From contig JAFGRT010000076.1 in the NCBI GenBank assembly GCA_016935015.1, forward strand, positions 1 to 64,000: a stretch of 64,000 bases of DNA, in the 5' to 3' direction. The stretch is from Acidobacteriota bacterium (GTDB taxonomy: Bacteria; Acidobacteriota; JAAYUB01). Of this stretch, positions 48,088-58,220 are shown one piece after another. The notes beneath the pieces were generated by a model, which saw nothing but the letters and a program-made list of their open reading frames with translations, was not told where the DNA came from and made no database searches. The position numbers and the translations under genes are program-made. The number at the start of each line of letters is the position of its first letter. Within the stretch, counting starts at the first letter, position 1.

Positions 48088-50772
48088 ATGACCAACAAAA
48101 AATTCGTCTATTTCTTCGGTAACGGCCACGCCGAAGGTCACGGCAAAATGAAGGACGTCCTGGGCGGCAAGGGTGCCGGACTGGCCGAGATGACCAACGC
48201 CGGCCTGCCGGTGCCGCCCGGTTTCACCATTTCCACCGACGCCTGTATCGCTTATTACGAAAACAACCGTTCGCTGAGCGAGGAGATCCAGGCGCAGATC
48301 GATGCGGCCCTGGCCCATCTGGAAGAAACACTGGGCCAGGAACTGGGAGACGAGGAAAATCCGCTGCTGGTTTCCGTCCGATCCGGCGCGAAATTCTCCA
48401 TGCCCGGCATGATGGACACCGTCCTCAATCTCGGTCTTAATGACCGGACCGTCCACGGCCTGGAGAAGAAGACGAACAATCCGCGGTTTGCCTATGACTG
48501 CTATCGCCGTTTCATCCAGATGTTCGCCGATGTGGTCATGGACGTACCCAAACATGAGTTCGAGCGCATCATCGATCGCATGAAGGAAGAGCGGGGCATC
48601 GAGCTGGACACGGACTTCACCGCCGCCGATTATCAGGAGATGATCGAGAAGTTCCGCACCCACGTCCAGAACAAATCCGGCCGCAACTTCCCCCAGGACG
48701 CCCGGACCCAGCTGAACATGGCCATCAACGCCGTGTTCGAGTCCTGGAACAACGAGCGGGCCATCAAATATCGCCAGATGAACGATATCCCCCACGACCT
48801 GGGAACCGGGGTCAACGTGCAGACCATGGTCTTCGGTAATATGGGCCAGAATTCGGGTTCCGGCGTCGGCTTCACGCGTAACCCCGCCACCGGGGCGCGG
48901 GAATTCTACGGTGAATTTCTGTCCAACGCCCAGGGGGAGGACGTGGTGGCCGGCACCCGCACTCCGCTGAAGCTGGAGGAGATGAAGAAGGTCATGCCGG
49001 CGGCCTACGAGCAACTGTGCGAGATCAGCGACAGGCTGGAGCGGCACTACAACGACATGCAGGATTACGAGTTCACCATCCAGGAAGGCAAGCTGTACAT
49101 GCTGCAGACCCGCAACGGCAAGCGCACCGGCGCTGCGGCCGTCAAGATCGCCTGCGACATGCTGGACGAAGGATTGGTGAACGAGTACCAGGCCGTGCTG
49201 ATGGTGGAGCCGCAGCAGCTGGATCAATTGCTGCACCCGGTGTTCGACAGCAAAAACGATTTCACCGTTATGGCCACCGGTCTGCCGGCTTCGCCCGGCG
49301 CGGCGGTGGGCCAGATCGCCTTCACGTCCCAGGATGCCGTCCGAATGGCCGAAAACGGCAAAAAAGTCATCCTGGTGCGGATCGAAACCAATCCCGACGA
49401 CATTCACGGCATGGAGGTTTCCAAGGGCATTCTAACCGCCCGGGGCGGCATGACGTCGCATGCGGCCGTGGTAGCTCGCGGCATGGGTACGCCCTGTGTC
49501 GCCGGCAGCAGTGATATCCGCGTGGACGAGGAGCGCAAGGTGGTGGAGCTGCGGGACGGCCGTACCCTGATGGAAGGTGATTTTATTTCCCTGGATGGCA
49601 CCAAGGGCGAAGTCTATCTGGGCGAACTCAATACCATCGACCCGGATCTGACCAGCGGCGATTTCGGCCGGTTTATGCTCATCACCGACAAGATCCGCCG
49701 GCTGGGTGTCCGCACCAACGCCGACATTCCGCGCGATGCCCAGGTGGCGCGTGATTTTGGCGCCGAGGGCATCGGTCTGTGCCGGACCGAACACATGTTT
49801 TTCGCCCCGGACCGCCTGTCCTTCATGCAGAAAATGATCCTGGCCGAAACAACGGTGGAGCGGGAGAAAGCCTTGGAGAAGCTGTTACCCATGCAGCGCG
49901 AGGATTTCCGGGGCATCTTCCGGGTGATGGACGGCTATCCGGTGACCGTTCGCCTGCTGGATCCGCCGCTGCATGAGTTCCTGCCCGGGCGCGAGGAGCT
50001 GATGGTGGAACTGGCCCTGCTCAAGGAGCGCAAGGCCGATCCGGAAAAGATTCGAGAGAAAGAGGATCTTTTGGAGCGGGTGGAGGAACTCCATGAGCTC
50101 AATCCCATGCTGGGACATCGTGGTTGCCGGCTGGGTATTACCTACCCGGAGATCACGCGCATGCAGGCCCGGGCCATCCTCGAGGCCGCCTGTGAAGCCA
50201 GGAAGGAAGGGGTGGATGTCCAGCCGGAAATCATGGTGCCCCTCATCGGCACGGTGGCGGAATTGCGCTCCCAGCGCGACATTGTCATGGATGTGGCCGG
50301 CGATGTGTTCAAGGAACAGGGCCTGGAAGTCCCCTTCCTCGTCGGGACCATGATCGAGATTCCCCGGGCCGTCCTCACGGCCGGCGAGATCGCCGAGGTG
50401 GCGGAATTTTTCTCTTACGGCACCAATGACCTGACCCAGACCACCTTTGGCTATTCCCGCGACGATGCCGGCCGGTTCATCCGCTATTACCTCGAACACG
50501 GCATTCTGCCCAAGGATCCGTTCCAGGTCATCGACCGGGATGGCGTCGGTCAGCTGGTGAAGATGGGCGTCGAGAGAGGGCGTGCCACCCGGCCCAACCT
50601 CAAGATCGGTATCTGCGGCGAACACGGCGGTGAACCCAACTCGGTGGAATTTTGTCACCAGATCGGCCTGAACTATGTGAGCTGTTCCCCGTTCCGCGTG
50701 CCCATCGCCCGCCTGGCCGCCGCCCAGGCCGTGGCCAAAGAAAAGATCGAGGCCGGCACCGGTCAGAAGTAA
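48088..50772 (+). CDS. ppdK: Pyruvate, phosphate dikinase
   Basis: 894 aa; GGKGAGLAEMTNAGLPVPPGFTIS; GGMTSHAAVVARGMG; GTNDLTQTTFG. Confidence 0.97.
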   Translation: MTNKKFVYFFGNGHAEGHGKMKDVLGGKGAGLAEMTNAGLPVPPGFTISTDACIAYYENNRSLSEEIQAQIDAALAHLEETLGQELGDEENPLLVSVRSGAKFSMPGMMDTVLNLGLNDRTVHGLEKKTNNPRFAYDCYRRFIQMFADVVMDVPKHEFERIIDRMKEERGIELDTDFTAADYQEMIEKFRTHVQNKSGRNFPQDARTQLNMAINAVFESWNNERAIKYRQMNDIPHDLGTGVNVQTMVFGNMGQNSGSGVGFTRNPATGAREFYGEFLSNAQGEDVVAGTRTPLKLEEMKKVMPAAYEQLCEISDRLERHYNDMQDYEFTIQEGKLYMLQTRNGKRTGAAAVKIACDMLDEGLVNEYQAVLMVEPQQLDQLLHPVFDSKNDFTVMATGLPASPGAAVGQIAFTSQDAVRMAENGKKVILVRIETNPDDIHGMEVSKGILTARGGMTSHAAVVARGMGTPCVAGSSDIRVDEERKVVELRDGRTLMEGDFISLDGTKGEVYLGELNTIDPDLTSGDFGRFMLITDKIRRLGVRTNADIPRDAQVARDFGAEGIGLCRTEHMFFAPDRLSFMQKMILAETTVEREKALEKLLPMQREDFRGIFRVMDGYPVTVRLLDPPLHEFLPGREELMVELALLKERKADPEKIREKEDLLERVEELHELNPMLGHRGCRLGITYPEITRMQARAILEAACEARKEGVDVQPEIMVPLIGTVAELRSQRDIVMDVAGDVFKEQGLEVPFLVGTMIEIPRAVLTAGEIAEVAEFFSYGTNDLTQTTFGYSRDDAGRFIRYYLEHGILPKDPFQVIDRDGVGQLVKMGVERGRATRPNLKIGICGEHGGEPNSVEFCHQIGLNYVSCSPFRVPIARLAAAQAVAKEKIEAGTGQK

Positions 50773-50874
50773 ACCGGTTCCGGATCCGCCCGGCATGACG
50801 AGTCATTCGGCCACAATCCTCGGGGCGTTGGCCATTTTTGCCCCGGCCGGCGGGACCGGGACAGAGTCCATGCC

Positions 50875-51123
50875 ATGAACATACGCATCAAATTCTTTGC
50901 CGGTGTGGCGGATGTGGTGGGCCATTCGGAATTGGTGTTCTCCCCGGCAGAGAAAAGCCTGACCATCGCCGGCTTGTGGCAACGACTATGTGACGGATAT
51001 CCGCCCCTGGGCGCCTATTCCGGACGGATCCTGTCGGCCCGTAACCACCGGTTCGCCCGGCCGGACGACGTCCTGGTCGACGGGGATGAAATCGCCTTTT
51101 TCCCGCCGGTCAGCGGAGGATGA
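50875..51123 (+). CDS. moaD: MoaD/ThiS-family sulfur carrier (molybdopterin synthase small subunit)
   Basis: 82 aa ending in GG; DGDEIAFFPPVSGG. Confidence 0.9.
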   Translation: MNIRIKFFAGVADVVGHSELVFSPAEKSLTIAGLWQRLCDGYPPLGAYSGRILSARNHRFARPDDVLVDGDEIAFFPPVSGG

Positions 51124-51124
51124 C

Positions 51125-51577
51125 ATGATTCTCACCGATTTGACCCACCAGCCCCTCGATCCGGCCGCCGTCGCCCGGCACCTGACCGCTGACGACTGCG
51201 GGGGGCAGGTTTGGTTTCACGGGGTGGTCCGGGACCATTCGCGAGGGAAGCGGGTCCGTTGCCTGGAGTATTCGGCCTATGAGGAGATGGCCCGCCGACA
51301 GCTTTCCAGTCTGGCGGAGGAGGTCGCCCGGGACTCCGACGTCCGTCGGATCGCGGTCATCCACCGGCTGGGTCGCCTGGACGTCGGCGAAACGGCGGTG
51401 ATCATCGGCGTGGCCGCGGCCCACCGCCGTGAAGCGTTCAGCGCTTGTCGCCGGCTCATCGATGCGCTCAAGGAGCGGGTGCCCATCTGGAAGAAGGAGT
51501 ATTATGACGATGGGGAATCCTGGATCGAAGAAGGCGGCGCCCCGGCGCCGGGAAGCGGTGGTGGTTACGGTCAGTGA
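51125..51577 (+). CDS. moaE: Molybdopterin synthase catalytic subunit
   Basis: 150 aa; GGQVWFHGVVRDHSRGKRVRCLEYSAYEEMA; RVPIWKKEYYDDGESW. Confidence 0.93.
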   Translation: MILTDLTHQPLDPAAVARHLTADDCGGQVWFHGVVRDHSRGKRVRCLEYSAYEEMARRQLSSLAEEVARDSDVRRIAVIHRLGRLDVGETAVIIGVAAAHRREAFSACRRLIDALKERVPIWKKEYYDDGESWIEEGGAPAPGSGGGYGQ

Positions 51578-52034
51578 CAGCTGCGCCCGCGGCGAGCGCC
51601 GTGACGAAACCGGTCCCCGCTGTCGGGAATTGCTTCAGGAAATGGGATTTATCTGCGAGAGGGTGCTGGTGGTACCCGATGAAATGGAGCCGTTGGCCAA
51701 TCTCCTGCGTTCGCTATGCGACGAATCGGGCGTGCATCTGATTCTGACCGCCGGAGGCACGGGCTTGAGCCCCCGGGATATCACACCCGAGGCCACCCGC
51801 CGGGTAGTGGAGCGGGAGGCGCCCGGTTTCGGCGAGCTGTTGCGGCTGGAGGGCTATAAGCACAAGCCGACGGCCATGCTGAGCCGGGCCACCGCCGGTG
51901 TCCGCAACGGCGTGCTGGTGATCAATCTGCCCGGCAGTGTACGCGGCGTCACCGAGGGTTTGGCGGCCCTGGCCCCGCTGTTGGAGCACGCCCTGGACGT
52001 CGCCGGTGGGCACGCGTTTCGTTGTGGAGGATAA
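51504..52034 (+). CDS. Molybdopterin adenylyltransferase / MogA-MoaB family
   Basis: 176 aa; AVVVTVSDSCARGERRDETG; LILTAGGTGLSPRDITPEAT; AAGGAG RBS. Confidence 0.92.
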   Translation: MTMGNPGSKKAAPRRREAVVVTVSDSCARGERRDETGPRCRELLQEMGFICERVLVVPDEMEPLANLLRSLCDESGVHLILTAGGTGLSPRDITPEATRRVVEREAPGFGELLRLEGYKHKPTAMLSRATAGVRNGVLVINLPGSVRGVTEGLAALAPLLEHALDVAGGHAFRCGG

Positions 52035-52688
52035 ATGGACACCCGAATGATCCATATCAACCCGCAATCCCCAGACCGGGCCGACCTGCAGGCCGTTTCC
52101 GGCCGGCTGAGAGATGGCGGTATCTGCATTCTACCCACGGACACCATCTACGGATTCCACTGCCGTTTCGATGACGAGGACGCCCTGCGCACCATTCAGG
52201 ACCTGAAGGCACGGCCCGAGCCCCAGCCCATGGTGGTGCTGCTGCCGGGTATGGATACGCTCCGGCGGGAGAAGATCCCAGTGCCCCCGGGTGCACGTCT
52301 GCTGATGGAACGCTTCTGGCCGGGACCGCTGACCATCGTCGTACCGGTAACCCGGGAATATTCACCCTGGCTGACGGGCGGACGGCGTTCCCTGGCGGTG
52401 CGCCAGCCCGGTTATCCCATGCTCAACGTGATCCTGGCCGACCTGGACGTGCCCATCGTTTCCACCAGCGTGAACATTTCCGGCGAGAGTCCGCTGCTGG
52501 ACATAGACACCATCATCACCCATTTCTCCGGCAAAGTGCCCTGTATCGTTAACGCCGGACCGCCGGCCATGCAGACAGCCTCCACCATTGTTTCGTTCGT
52601 GGAGGATCCGCCCCGCTTCCTGAGAGTGGGAGCCATACCCACGCCACTGGTAAACAGCGTTCTCGGCCTGCAGGAAAGCCGGTCATGA
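52035..52688 (+). CDS. Sua5/YciO/YrdC-family (threonylcarbamoyl-AMP synthase-like) protein
   Basis: 217 aa; GGICILPTDTIYGFHC; ERFWPGPLTIVV; STSVNISGESPL. Confidence 0.9.
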   Translation: MDTRMIHINPQSPDRADLQAVSGRLRDGGICILPTDTIYGFHCRFDDEDALRTIQDLKARPEPQPMVVLLPGMDTLRREKIPVPPGARLLMERFWPGPLTIVVPVTREYSPWLTGGRRSLAVRQPGYPMLNVILADLDVPIVSTSVNISGESPLLDIDTIITHFSGKVPCIVNAGPPAMQTASTIVSFVEDPPRFLRVGAIPTPLVNSVLGLQESRS

Positions 52689-53173
52689 ATTTGCCCCCTC
52701 CGCGACCTGACGATGGGAAGGTGTGGGAGTTGCTGGAAGACATGTATCGCTGGCTGCGGCGCCATGGCGAGTCACGCCGGCGGGGCGGCGAAATCTGCAA
52801 GCATCTGGCCTTTTTTGTGGATTTCTACCTGCCGCGTCGTTTTCCGGAATCCACTCCGGATACGGTTCTGAAAATGCTGACGCCGGACCTGCTGGATGAA
52901 TACCTGGGCGTCTGGTACCCCATGGAAGCCGAGTTCGCTTCGCCCGAAAACCTGCGGGAACAGCTGCGGGCCTTTCACCGGTTGGCCGGCTTTCTGGAGG
53001 ACACGCACCGCTACGCCGGCGCTTCGGCCGACCTGGCCGAATTGGCTCGGCGGACCCGGCGAATGTCGCGCTATATCCGCCGGCTGGACCGCTGGCGAAG
53101 CCTCCGGAAATCCGCCGTCGCCCCGGCGGAATTCGAACAGGCGTGTGCGGCGTGGTTGCGGGAGGAATGGTGA
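52685..53173 (+). CDS. Hypothetical helical protein
   Basis: 162 aa; ATGA overlap with the preceding gene. Confidence 0.65.
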   Translation: MNLPPPRPDDGKVWELLEDMYRWLRRHGESRRRGGEICKHLAFFVDFYLPRRFPESTPDTVLKMLTPDLLDEYLGVWYPMEAEFASPENLREQLRAFHRLAGFLEDTHRYAGASADLAELARRTRRMSRYIRRLDRWRSLRKSAVAPAEFEQACAAWLREEW

Positions 53174-53276
53174 GCACCCGCCGCCAGGCCCTCCCGATTT
53201 TTCGGAAACGACATTTACATCGCCGGTCTTTTTCTATACAATTTCTGCTTCAGAGTCTGCAGCGGCGAGGGTAAAT

Positions 53277-53792
53277 ATGGCATTGTTCAAGAAGGATCGG
53301 AATGGAGATCCACAACCGGAGGAAAATATCATGAATCGTCCCGTTCGACCGGTCGCCACCGAGGAGCCGCGACGCAGCGGCGGTCATTCCACCATCGGTC
53401 GCGGAGTGGAAATCGAGGGTGAGATCCGCGGCAAGGAAGAACTCACGGTGGAAGGTAAAGTCCAGGGCAAAATCAACATCGACAACGCCGTGACCGTCGG
53501 CCAGACCGGCGAGGTCAACGCCGAAATCCTGGCCGAAGTGGTGACGGTGATGGGCAAGGTCAAGGGCGATATCACCGCCCGGGGCAAGGTCATTCTCAAG
53601 CCCACGGCCGTCGTCATCGGCAACATCACCTGCCCGTCGTTCGTGGTGAACGAAGGCGCGGCTTTCGACGGCAACATCTCCATGGACAGCAAACCCGCCG
53701 AAGCCCCGGCCGTCCGGCCGCCCGGCAAACCTCCGGAACCGACCCCCGAACCCTCATCCCACGAGGACAAACAGGGTAACCACCGGAAATAA
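53277..53792 (+). CDS. Bactofilin (polymer-forming cytoskeletal protein)
   Basis: 171 aa; GRGVEIEGEIRGKEELTVEGKVQGKI..., MGKVKGDITARGKVILKPTAVVIGNI; Pro-rich tail. Confidence 0.93.
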   Translation: MALFKKDRNGDPQPEENIMNRPVRPVATEEPRRSGGHSTIGRGVEIEGEIRGKEELTVEGKVQGKINIDNAVTVGQTGEVNAEILAEVVTVMGKVKGDITARGKVILKPTAVVIGNITCPSFVVNEGAAFDGNISMDSKPAEAPAVRPPGKPPEPTPEPSSHEDKQGNHRK

Positions 53793-53804
53793 CAGGGATC
53801 TTCC

Positions 53805-54728
53805 ATGGATTTATCTGTTCAGATCGGGCCTCTGCGATTGAAAAATCCGGTCATGACCGCCAGCGGGACATTCGGGTACGGATTGGAATTCGCCGATTAT
53901 CTCGATCTGAACGCCCTCGGCGCCATCGTGGTCAAGGGGCTGAGTCTCCAGCCGCGCCCGGGCAACGCTCCCCCGCGCATTTATGAAACCGCGGCCGGTA
54001 TGCTCAACGCCATCGGTCTCCAGAATGTCGGCGTGGAGGAATTCGTCACAACGAAACTTCCCGCGCTGCGGCAATATGACACGCCCATCATCGCCAACGC
54101 TCTCGGTAACACCATCGAGGAGTACACGGAAGTTTGCCGGGTGTTGGCCCACACCGAGGGGATCGCCGCCGTGGAGATCAACGTCTCCTGTCCCAACGTC
54201 AAGGAGGGGGGCATTCACTTCGCCACCGAACCGGCCCAGACCGGTCGCGTCACCGAGGCGGTGCGGCGGGTCATGGGCGACATGCCGCTCATCGTGAAGC
54301 TGTCCCCCAACGTCACCCATATCGTGCCCTTCGCCCGCGCCTGCCGGGCGGCGGGTGCCGATGCCGTGTCCCTGGTGAACACCTTCGTGGGGATCGCCAT
54401 CGACCTCGACACCATGCGGCCCCGTCTCTCCAACCTGACGGGCGGCCTGAGCGGGCCGGCCATCAAACCCCTGGCCCAGCGCCTGGTCTGGGAAGTATGC
54501 CGCGATGTGGACATCCCCGTCATCGGCATCGGCGGCATCATGAATGCTACGGATGCCCTGGAATACATGGCCCTGGGCGCCGTGGCCGTCCAGGTGGGGA
54601 CGGCCAATTTCATCCGGCCTGACGCTGCTCGGCAGATCGTCGCGGGGATGGCGGATTTTTGCGCCGCGCGCGGTATCACCCGCCTGGAAAACTTCATCGG
54701 GGCGTTCCTCCGTCGGGAGACGTCCTGA
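53805..54728 (+). CDS. pyrD: Dihydroorotate dehydrogenase, class 1
   Basis: 307 aa; KNPVMTASGTFGYG; NVSCPNVKEGG; IGIGGIMNATDALEYMALGA. Confidence 0.95.
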   Translation: MDLSVQIGPLRLKNPVMTASGTFGYGLEFADYLDLNALGAIVVKGLSLQPRPGNAPPRIYETAAGMLNAIGLQNVGVEEFVTTKLPALRQYDTPIIANALGNTIEEYTEVCRVLAHTEGIAAVEINVSCPNVKEGGIHFATEPAQTGRVTEAVRRVMGDMPLIVKLSPNVTHIVPFARACRAAGADAVSLVNTFVGIAIDLDTMRPRLSNLTGGLSGPAIKPLAQRLVWEVCRDVDIPVIGIGGIMNATDALEYMALGAVAVQVGTANFIRPDAARQIVAGMADFCAARGITRLENFIGAFLRRETS

Positions 54729-54808
54729 AACAGGAAATACACCGAAAAAACAAACTTTTCACTCTTGAACGAGTACAATGAGTGTCCTATTTCGGGGAAG
54801 GAGAACGG

Positions 54809-55552
54809 ATGACCGCCCACAAACTGACTGCCCGGGATCGTTTGATCGTCGCCCTGGATGTGGATTCGGCCGCCGCCGCCGGCGAACTGGTGAAACTCAC
54901 GGCATCTGCCGTCGGGGTGTTCAAGATTGGTTTGCAGCTTTTCGTCAAGGAAGGGCCGGACCTGGTACGATGGCTCGTGGATCAGGGCGTCGGCGTATTT
55001 CTGGATCTGAAGCTGCATGACATCCCCAACACGATACTGGCGGCCGCCCGGCAGATTGCCGGCCTCGGCGTGCGCTATTTCACCGTCCATTGCAGCAACG
55101 GGCAGCAGGCGCTGGCCGCTTGCCAGGCGGGACTGGCGGAATTCTGCGCCGAACAGGGCCTGACCCCTCCCACCATGCTGGGCGTGACGGTGCTTACGAG
55201 CCTGTCGGACGTGGATTTGCACGGCATTGGCATGCTGGGCGATCCCCGCTCCCAGGTGGAGTTGCTGGCCGGTCAGGCATACCGCGCCGGTCTGCGGGGC
55301 CTGGTGGCCTCGGCCCAGGAGGCGGCTGCCCTGCGGGCGCTGTTCCCCGATGTGTTCATCGTCACTCCGGGTATTCGTCCGTCGGGGAGCGGCCGCGATG
55401 ATCAGGCCCGGATCATGACCCCGGCTGCCGCCATTCATGCCGGGGCCGACGCCCTGGTCATCGGCCGCCCGGTAACACGGGCCGGGGATCCAGCCCGGGC
55501 CGCCGCGGGGATTTTGTCCGAAATTGAGGGCGCCCTCGCGGCATCCAAGTGA
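54809..55552 (+). CDS. pyrF: Orotidine-5'-phosphate decarboxylase
   Basis: 247 aa; LIVALDVDS; FLDLKLHDIPNT; VIGRPVTRAGDP. Confidence 0.95.
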   Translation: MTAHKLTARDRLIVALDVDSAAAAGELVKLTASAVGVFKIGLQLFVKEGPDLVRWLVDQGVGVFLDLKLHDIPNTILAAARQIAGLGVRYFTVHCSNGQQALAACQAGLAEFCAEQGLTPPTMLGVTVLTSLSDVDLHGIGMLGDPRSQVELLAGQAYRAGLRGLVASAQEAAALRALFPDVFIVTPGIRPSGSGRDDQARIMTPAAAIHAGADALVIGRPVTRAGDPARAAAGILSEIEGALAASK

Positions 55553-55564
55553 GTTCGGCCGCAG

Positions 55565-55593
55565 TTGACATCATCGGTGACGGTGGGTAAGAT
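55565..55593 (+). promoter_or_regulatory. Sigma70-type promoter of the ExbB/ExbD operon
   Basis: TTGACA (55565-55570), 17-nt spacer, TAAGAT (55588-55593). Confidence 0.7.
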
Positions 55594-55684
55594 GATTATT
55601 TGTTCGTTGGCAGAACTATTCTGCAATTTTTGACGTCTGTGTAGTGGTTGTGCCTGGTGCAAGAACTTTGAACGGGAGGCAAAT

Positions 55685-56326
55685 GTGATTCTCGCAATTT
55701 TTGGTCCACTCGTGGATATCTTCATCGACGGCGGCTGGGTCATGTGGCCGCTGCTGCTTTGCTCCATCCTCGGGCTGATCTTCATCATCGAACGGCTGAT
55801 CTATTTCCACCGGATGTCCAGCTCTCCCCAGGAAATCTTTGGCCGGGTGCGGGACCGGCTGCTGGACAATGACCTTGAAGGGGCCATCAAAGTCACCAAC
55901 GAGACCCGCGGACCCGTCTCCGATATCCAGAAGGCCGGCCTGCTGCGCTTCGGCCGACCACACGAAGAGGTGCTGCGGGCCATCGAAAGCGTTTCCCTGC
56001 ATGAAATTTCCAAACTCGAGCGCGGGCTCTGGATCCTGGCCACCATCGCCAATATCGCTCCTATTCTTGGCTTCCTGGGAACCGTCACCGGTATGATCGA
56101 TTCATTCGACGTCCTGGCCGAGATCGGCTTCGGCAATCCGAAACTGCTGGCCGCCGGTATCTCCCAGGCCCTCATCACCACCGCCACCGGTCTGGCCATC
56201 GCCTTTCCGGTTCAGGCGGCGTACAACTACCTCACCAACCAGGTGAACAATTTCGCCCTGCGCATGGAGACGACATCGGCCATGTTGCTGGAAACGTTCT
56301 CCGAGCTTGAGGAGGCCAGAAAATAA
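55685..56326 (+). CDS. MotA/TolQ/ExbB proton channel family protein
   Basis: 213 aa; GTG start with GGGAGG RBS; IANIAPILGFLGTVTGMIDSF; ALITTATGLAIAFPVQAAYN. Confidence 0.95.
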   Translation: MILAIFGPLVDIFIDGGWVMWPLLLCSILGLIFIIERLIYFHRMSSSPQEIFGRVRDRLLDNDLEGAIKVTNETRGPVSDIQKAGLLRFGRPHEEVLRAIESVSLHEISKLERGLWILATIANIAPILGFLGTVTGMIDSFDVLAEIGFGNPKLLAAGISQALITTATGLAIAFPVQAAYNYLTNQVNNFALRMETTSAMLLETFSELEEARK

Positions 56327-56328
56327 TC

Positions 56329-56757
56329 ATGCGTTACCGCGCCCAGCGATTAAGTCCGGTGATTCCCACGGCGTCCATGGCGGACATCGCGTTCCTGCTC
56401 ATCATCTTTTTCATGTACGCGACTACTTTCAGCCTGGACGGTACCACGGTGGACCTGCCCGAATCCCTCATTCAGCAGGATGTTCAGAAAGACGCCGCCA
56501 TCGTGGCCATCACCGCGGAGAACGAGATCTGGGTATCCGACGGGGTGGAAAAGAGCGTCCGCATGACCAGCGAGCAGGAGCTGCGCGATTCCATCGCCGA
56601 CATCGTCACCCGGTTCCCCGGCCGGCAATTCATCATCAAGTGTGACACCCAAACGCCGTACGAGAATTTCAACCGGATATACGAAATTCTCATCGAGAAC
56701 AACGCCACCAACGTCTCGCTGCTCACGGAGCAGAAGTATCAGGAGGCTCCGCGATGA
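56329..56757 (+). CDS. ExbD/TolR family protein (first copy)
   Basis: 142 aa; PVIPTASMADIAFLLIIFFMYATTF. Confidence 0.93.
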   Translation: MRYRAQRLSPVIPTASMADIAFLLIIFFMYATTFSLDGTTVDLPESLIQQDVQKDAAIVAITAENEIWVSDGVEKSVRMTSEQELRDSIADIVTRFPGRQFIIKCDTQTPYENFNRIYEILIENNATNVSLLTEQKYQEAPR

Positions 56758-57194
56758 ACCCGTATTTCAAGCGATCCCGGATTCCTTCGGTCATTCCCAC
56801 GGCGTCCATGGCGGATATCGCCTTCATGCTCATCATTTTCTTCATGCTGACCACCGTGTTCACGGCCACCCGGGGGATTGAGTACGGACTGCCCAAGAAC
56901 GAACCCATCACCGACATCCAGCCGCGGGAGTCCATTTACATCTACATTCGCAGCGGCGGTGGACTCACCATCGATGGCGCACCGGTCCGCAGCCTGGAGG
57001 AGTTGGCCGGTTATATCCAGGGAAAGATGGAGGAGACAGCCGGCAAGAAACCGGTCATCATCCGGACGGATCCCAGCGCGCCGTACGGCCGGACCGTCGA
57101 GATCCTGGACCTGCTCAAATTACTCAAGGTGAAGAATATATCCATTCCGACCCAGACGGATCTGGAATTATGGAAGGACTATTTCGGGGAATGA
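56754..57194 (+). CDS. ExbD/TolR family protein (second copy)
   Basis: 146 aa; SVIPTASMADIAFMLIIFFMLTTVF; ATGA overlap. Confidence 0.93.
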   Translation: MNPYFKRSRIPSVIPTASMADIAFMLIIFFMLTTVFTATRGIEYGLPKNEPITDIQPRESIYIYIRSGGGLTIDGAPVRSLEELAGYIQGKMEETAGKKPVIIRTDPSAPYGRTVEILDLLKLLKVKNISIPTQTDLELWKDYFGE

Positions 57195-58147
57195 GAAGGA
57201 AAACCGTCCCGATCGTCATATTGTGCCTGGCCGCCGGGATCTGGTTGGCCGCCGACTTCAACAAGGCCGTCTCCCTGTTCAAGCGGGAGCAGTTCCGGGA
57301 GGCGCTGCAGGAAATCACGCCGGTGGTGAACGAGAATCCCGACTGGGAATTCGGCCATCGCCTGGTGGGGCTCTGCTACTACCATCTGAAGGAGTACGAC
57401 AAGGCAGTGCGCGCCTTCGAAAAAGCACGGGCGCTGAAGAGCACCGAGCCGGCGGTCTATCTGGGATTGGCGGAAAGCTACTATAACCTGGCCCAGCCGG
57501 ACAAGGCCGCCGCCGTGCTCGCCGAGAAGGAGACCCTGCTGCTTGACGGCAAGCGGCGCAGTGACCGGTTCTCCTTTTACAAGATCCGGTCCTATGTGCT
57601 GTTCGAGCAAAAGAAATACGCGGCCGCGGCCGACGCCATGATGGAGGCCTTCGCCCTGAGCGCCGGCAAGGGTGCCGACTGGCTGCTGCTCGGTATCAGC
57701 TACTACAAAACGGAGCAGAACGACAAGGCAGCCCAGGCTCTGAACAAAGCCCAGCAGCTGGATCCCACCCTGACCGAAGCCGGTCGCTATCTGCTGCGGC
57801 TGAAGGCGGCTCAGGGGGAAAGGGCCCTGAAAAACCGCGACTATAACCGGGCCCGCCAGCTCTTCTCCGAGGTGGTGGCCCAGGACCCCTATGATCCGGC
57901 GCTGAAACTCAACCTGGGCCTGGCGGAAATCGGCCTCAAAAACTGGCAGGCGGCGGCCGATGTCCTGCTGCCGTTGGAATCGGCGGCCGATTCATACCGC
58001 TACTTTTACTACACTGGCTATGTAATGGAGAAACTGGAAAAGAATACCCAGGCGCGGCGTTTTTACGAGCGGGCCGCGGAAATGTCCGCCACGGATGAAG
58101 TGAGGGCAGCCATCCAGCGCGTTCGACACCGATCGGAAAACCAATAA
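57191..58147 (+). CDS. TPR protein
   Basis: 318 aa; signal-like N-terminus; repeated TPR helices; ATGA overlap with the second exbD. Confidence 0.88.
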   Translation: MRRKTVPIVILCLAAGIWLAADFNKAVSLFKREQFREALQEITPVVNENPDWEFGHRLVGLCYYHLKEYDKAVRAFEKARALKSTEPAVYLGLAESYYNLAQPDKAAAVLAEKETLLLDGKRRSDRFSFYKIRSYVLFEQKKYAAAADAMMEAFALSAGKGADWLLLGISYYKTEQNDKAAQALNKAQQLDPTLTEAGRYLLRLKAAQGERALKNRDYNRARQLFSEVVAQDPYDPALKLNLGLAEIGLKNWQAAADVLLPLESAADSYRYFYYTGYVMEKLEKNTQARRFYERAAEMSATDEVRAAIQRVRHRSENQ

Positions 58148-58180
58148 GCGACAACGTTTTTTTGTATGGAAATAAAGGAG

Positions 58181-58201
58181 AACCCGGGTCCGGCCCGGGT
58201 T
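58181..58201. terminator. Hairpin between convergent genes
   Basis: AACCCGGG-tccgg-CCCGGGTT; weak T-rich tail. Confidence 0.55.
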
Positions 58202-58220
58202 CTGAGTTTTGGATGCAGGA

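Noticed and set aside
47845-49407. 520-aa minus-strand ORF
   Set aside because: Antisense to ppdK; shadow ORF of a codon-biased gene.
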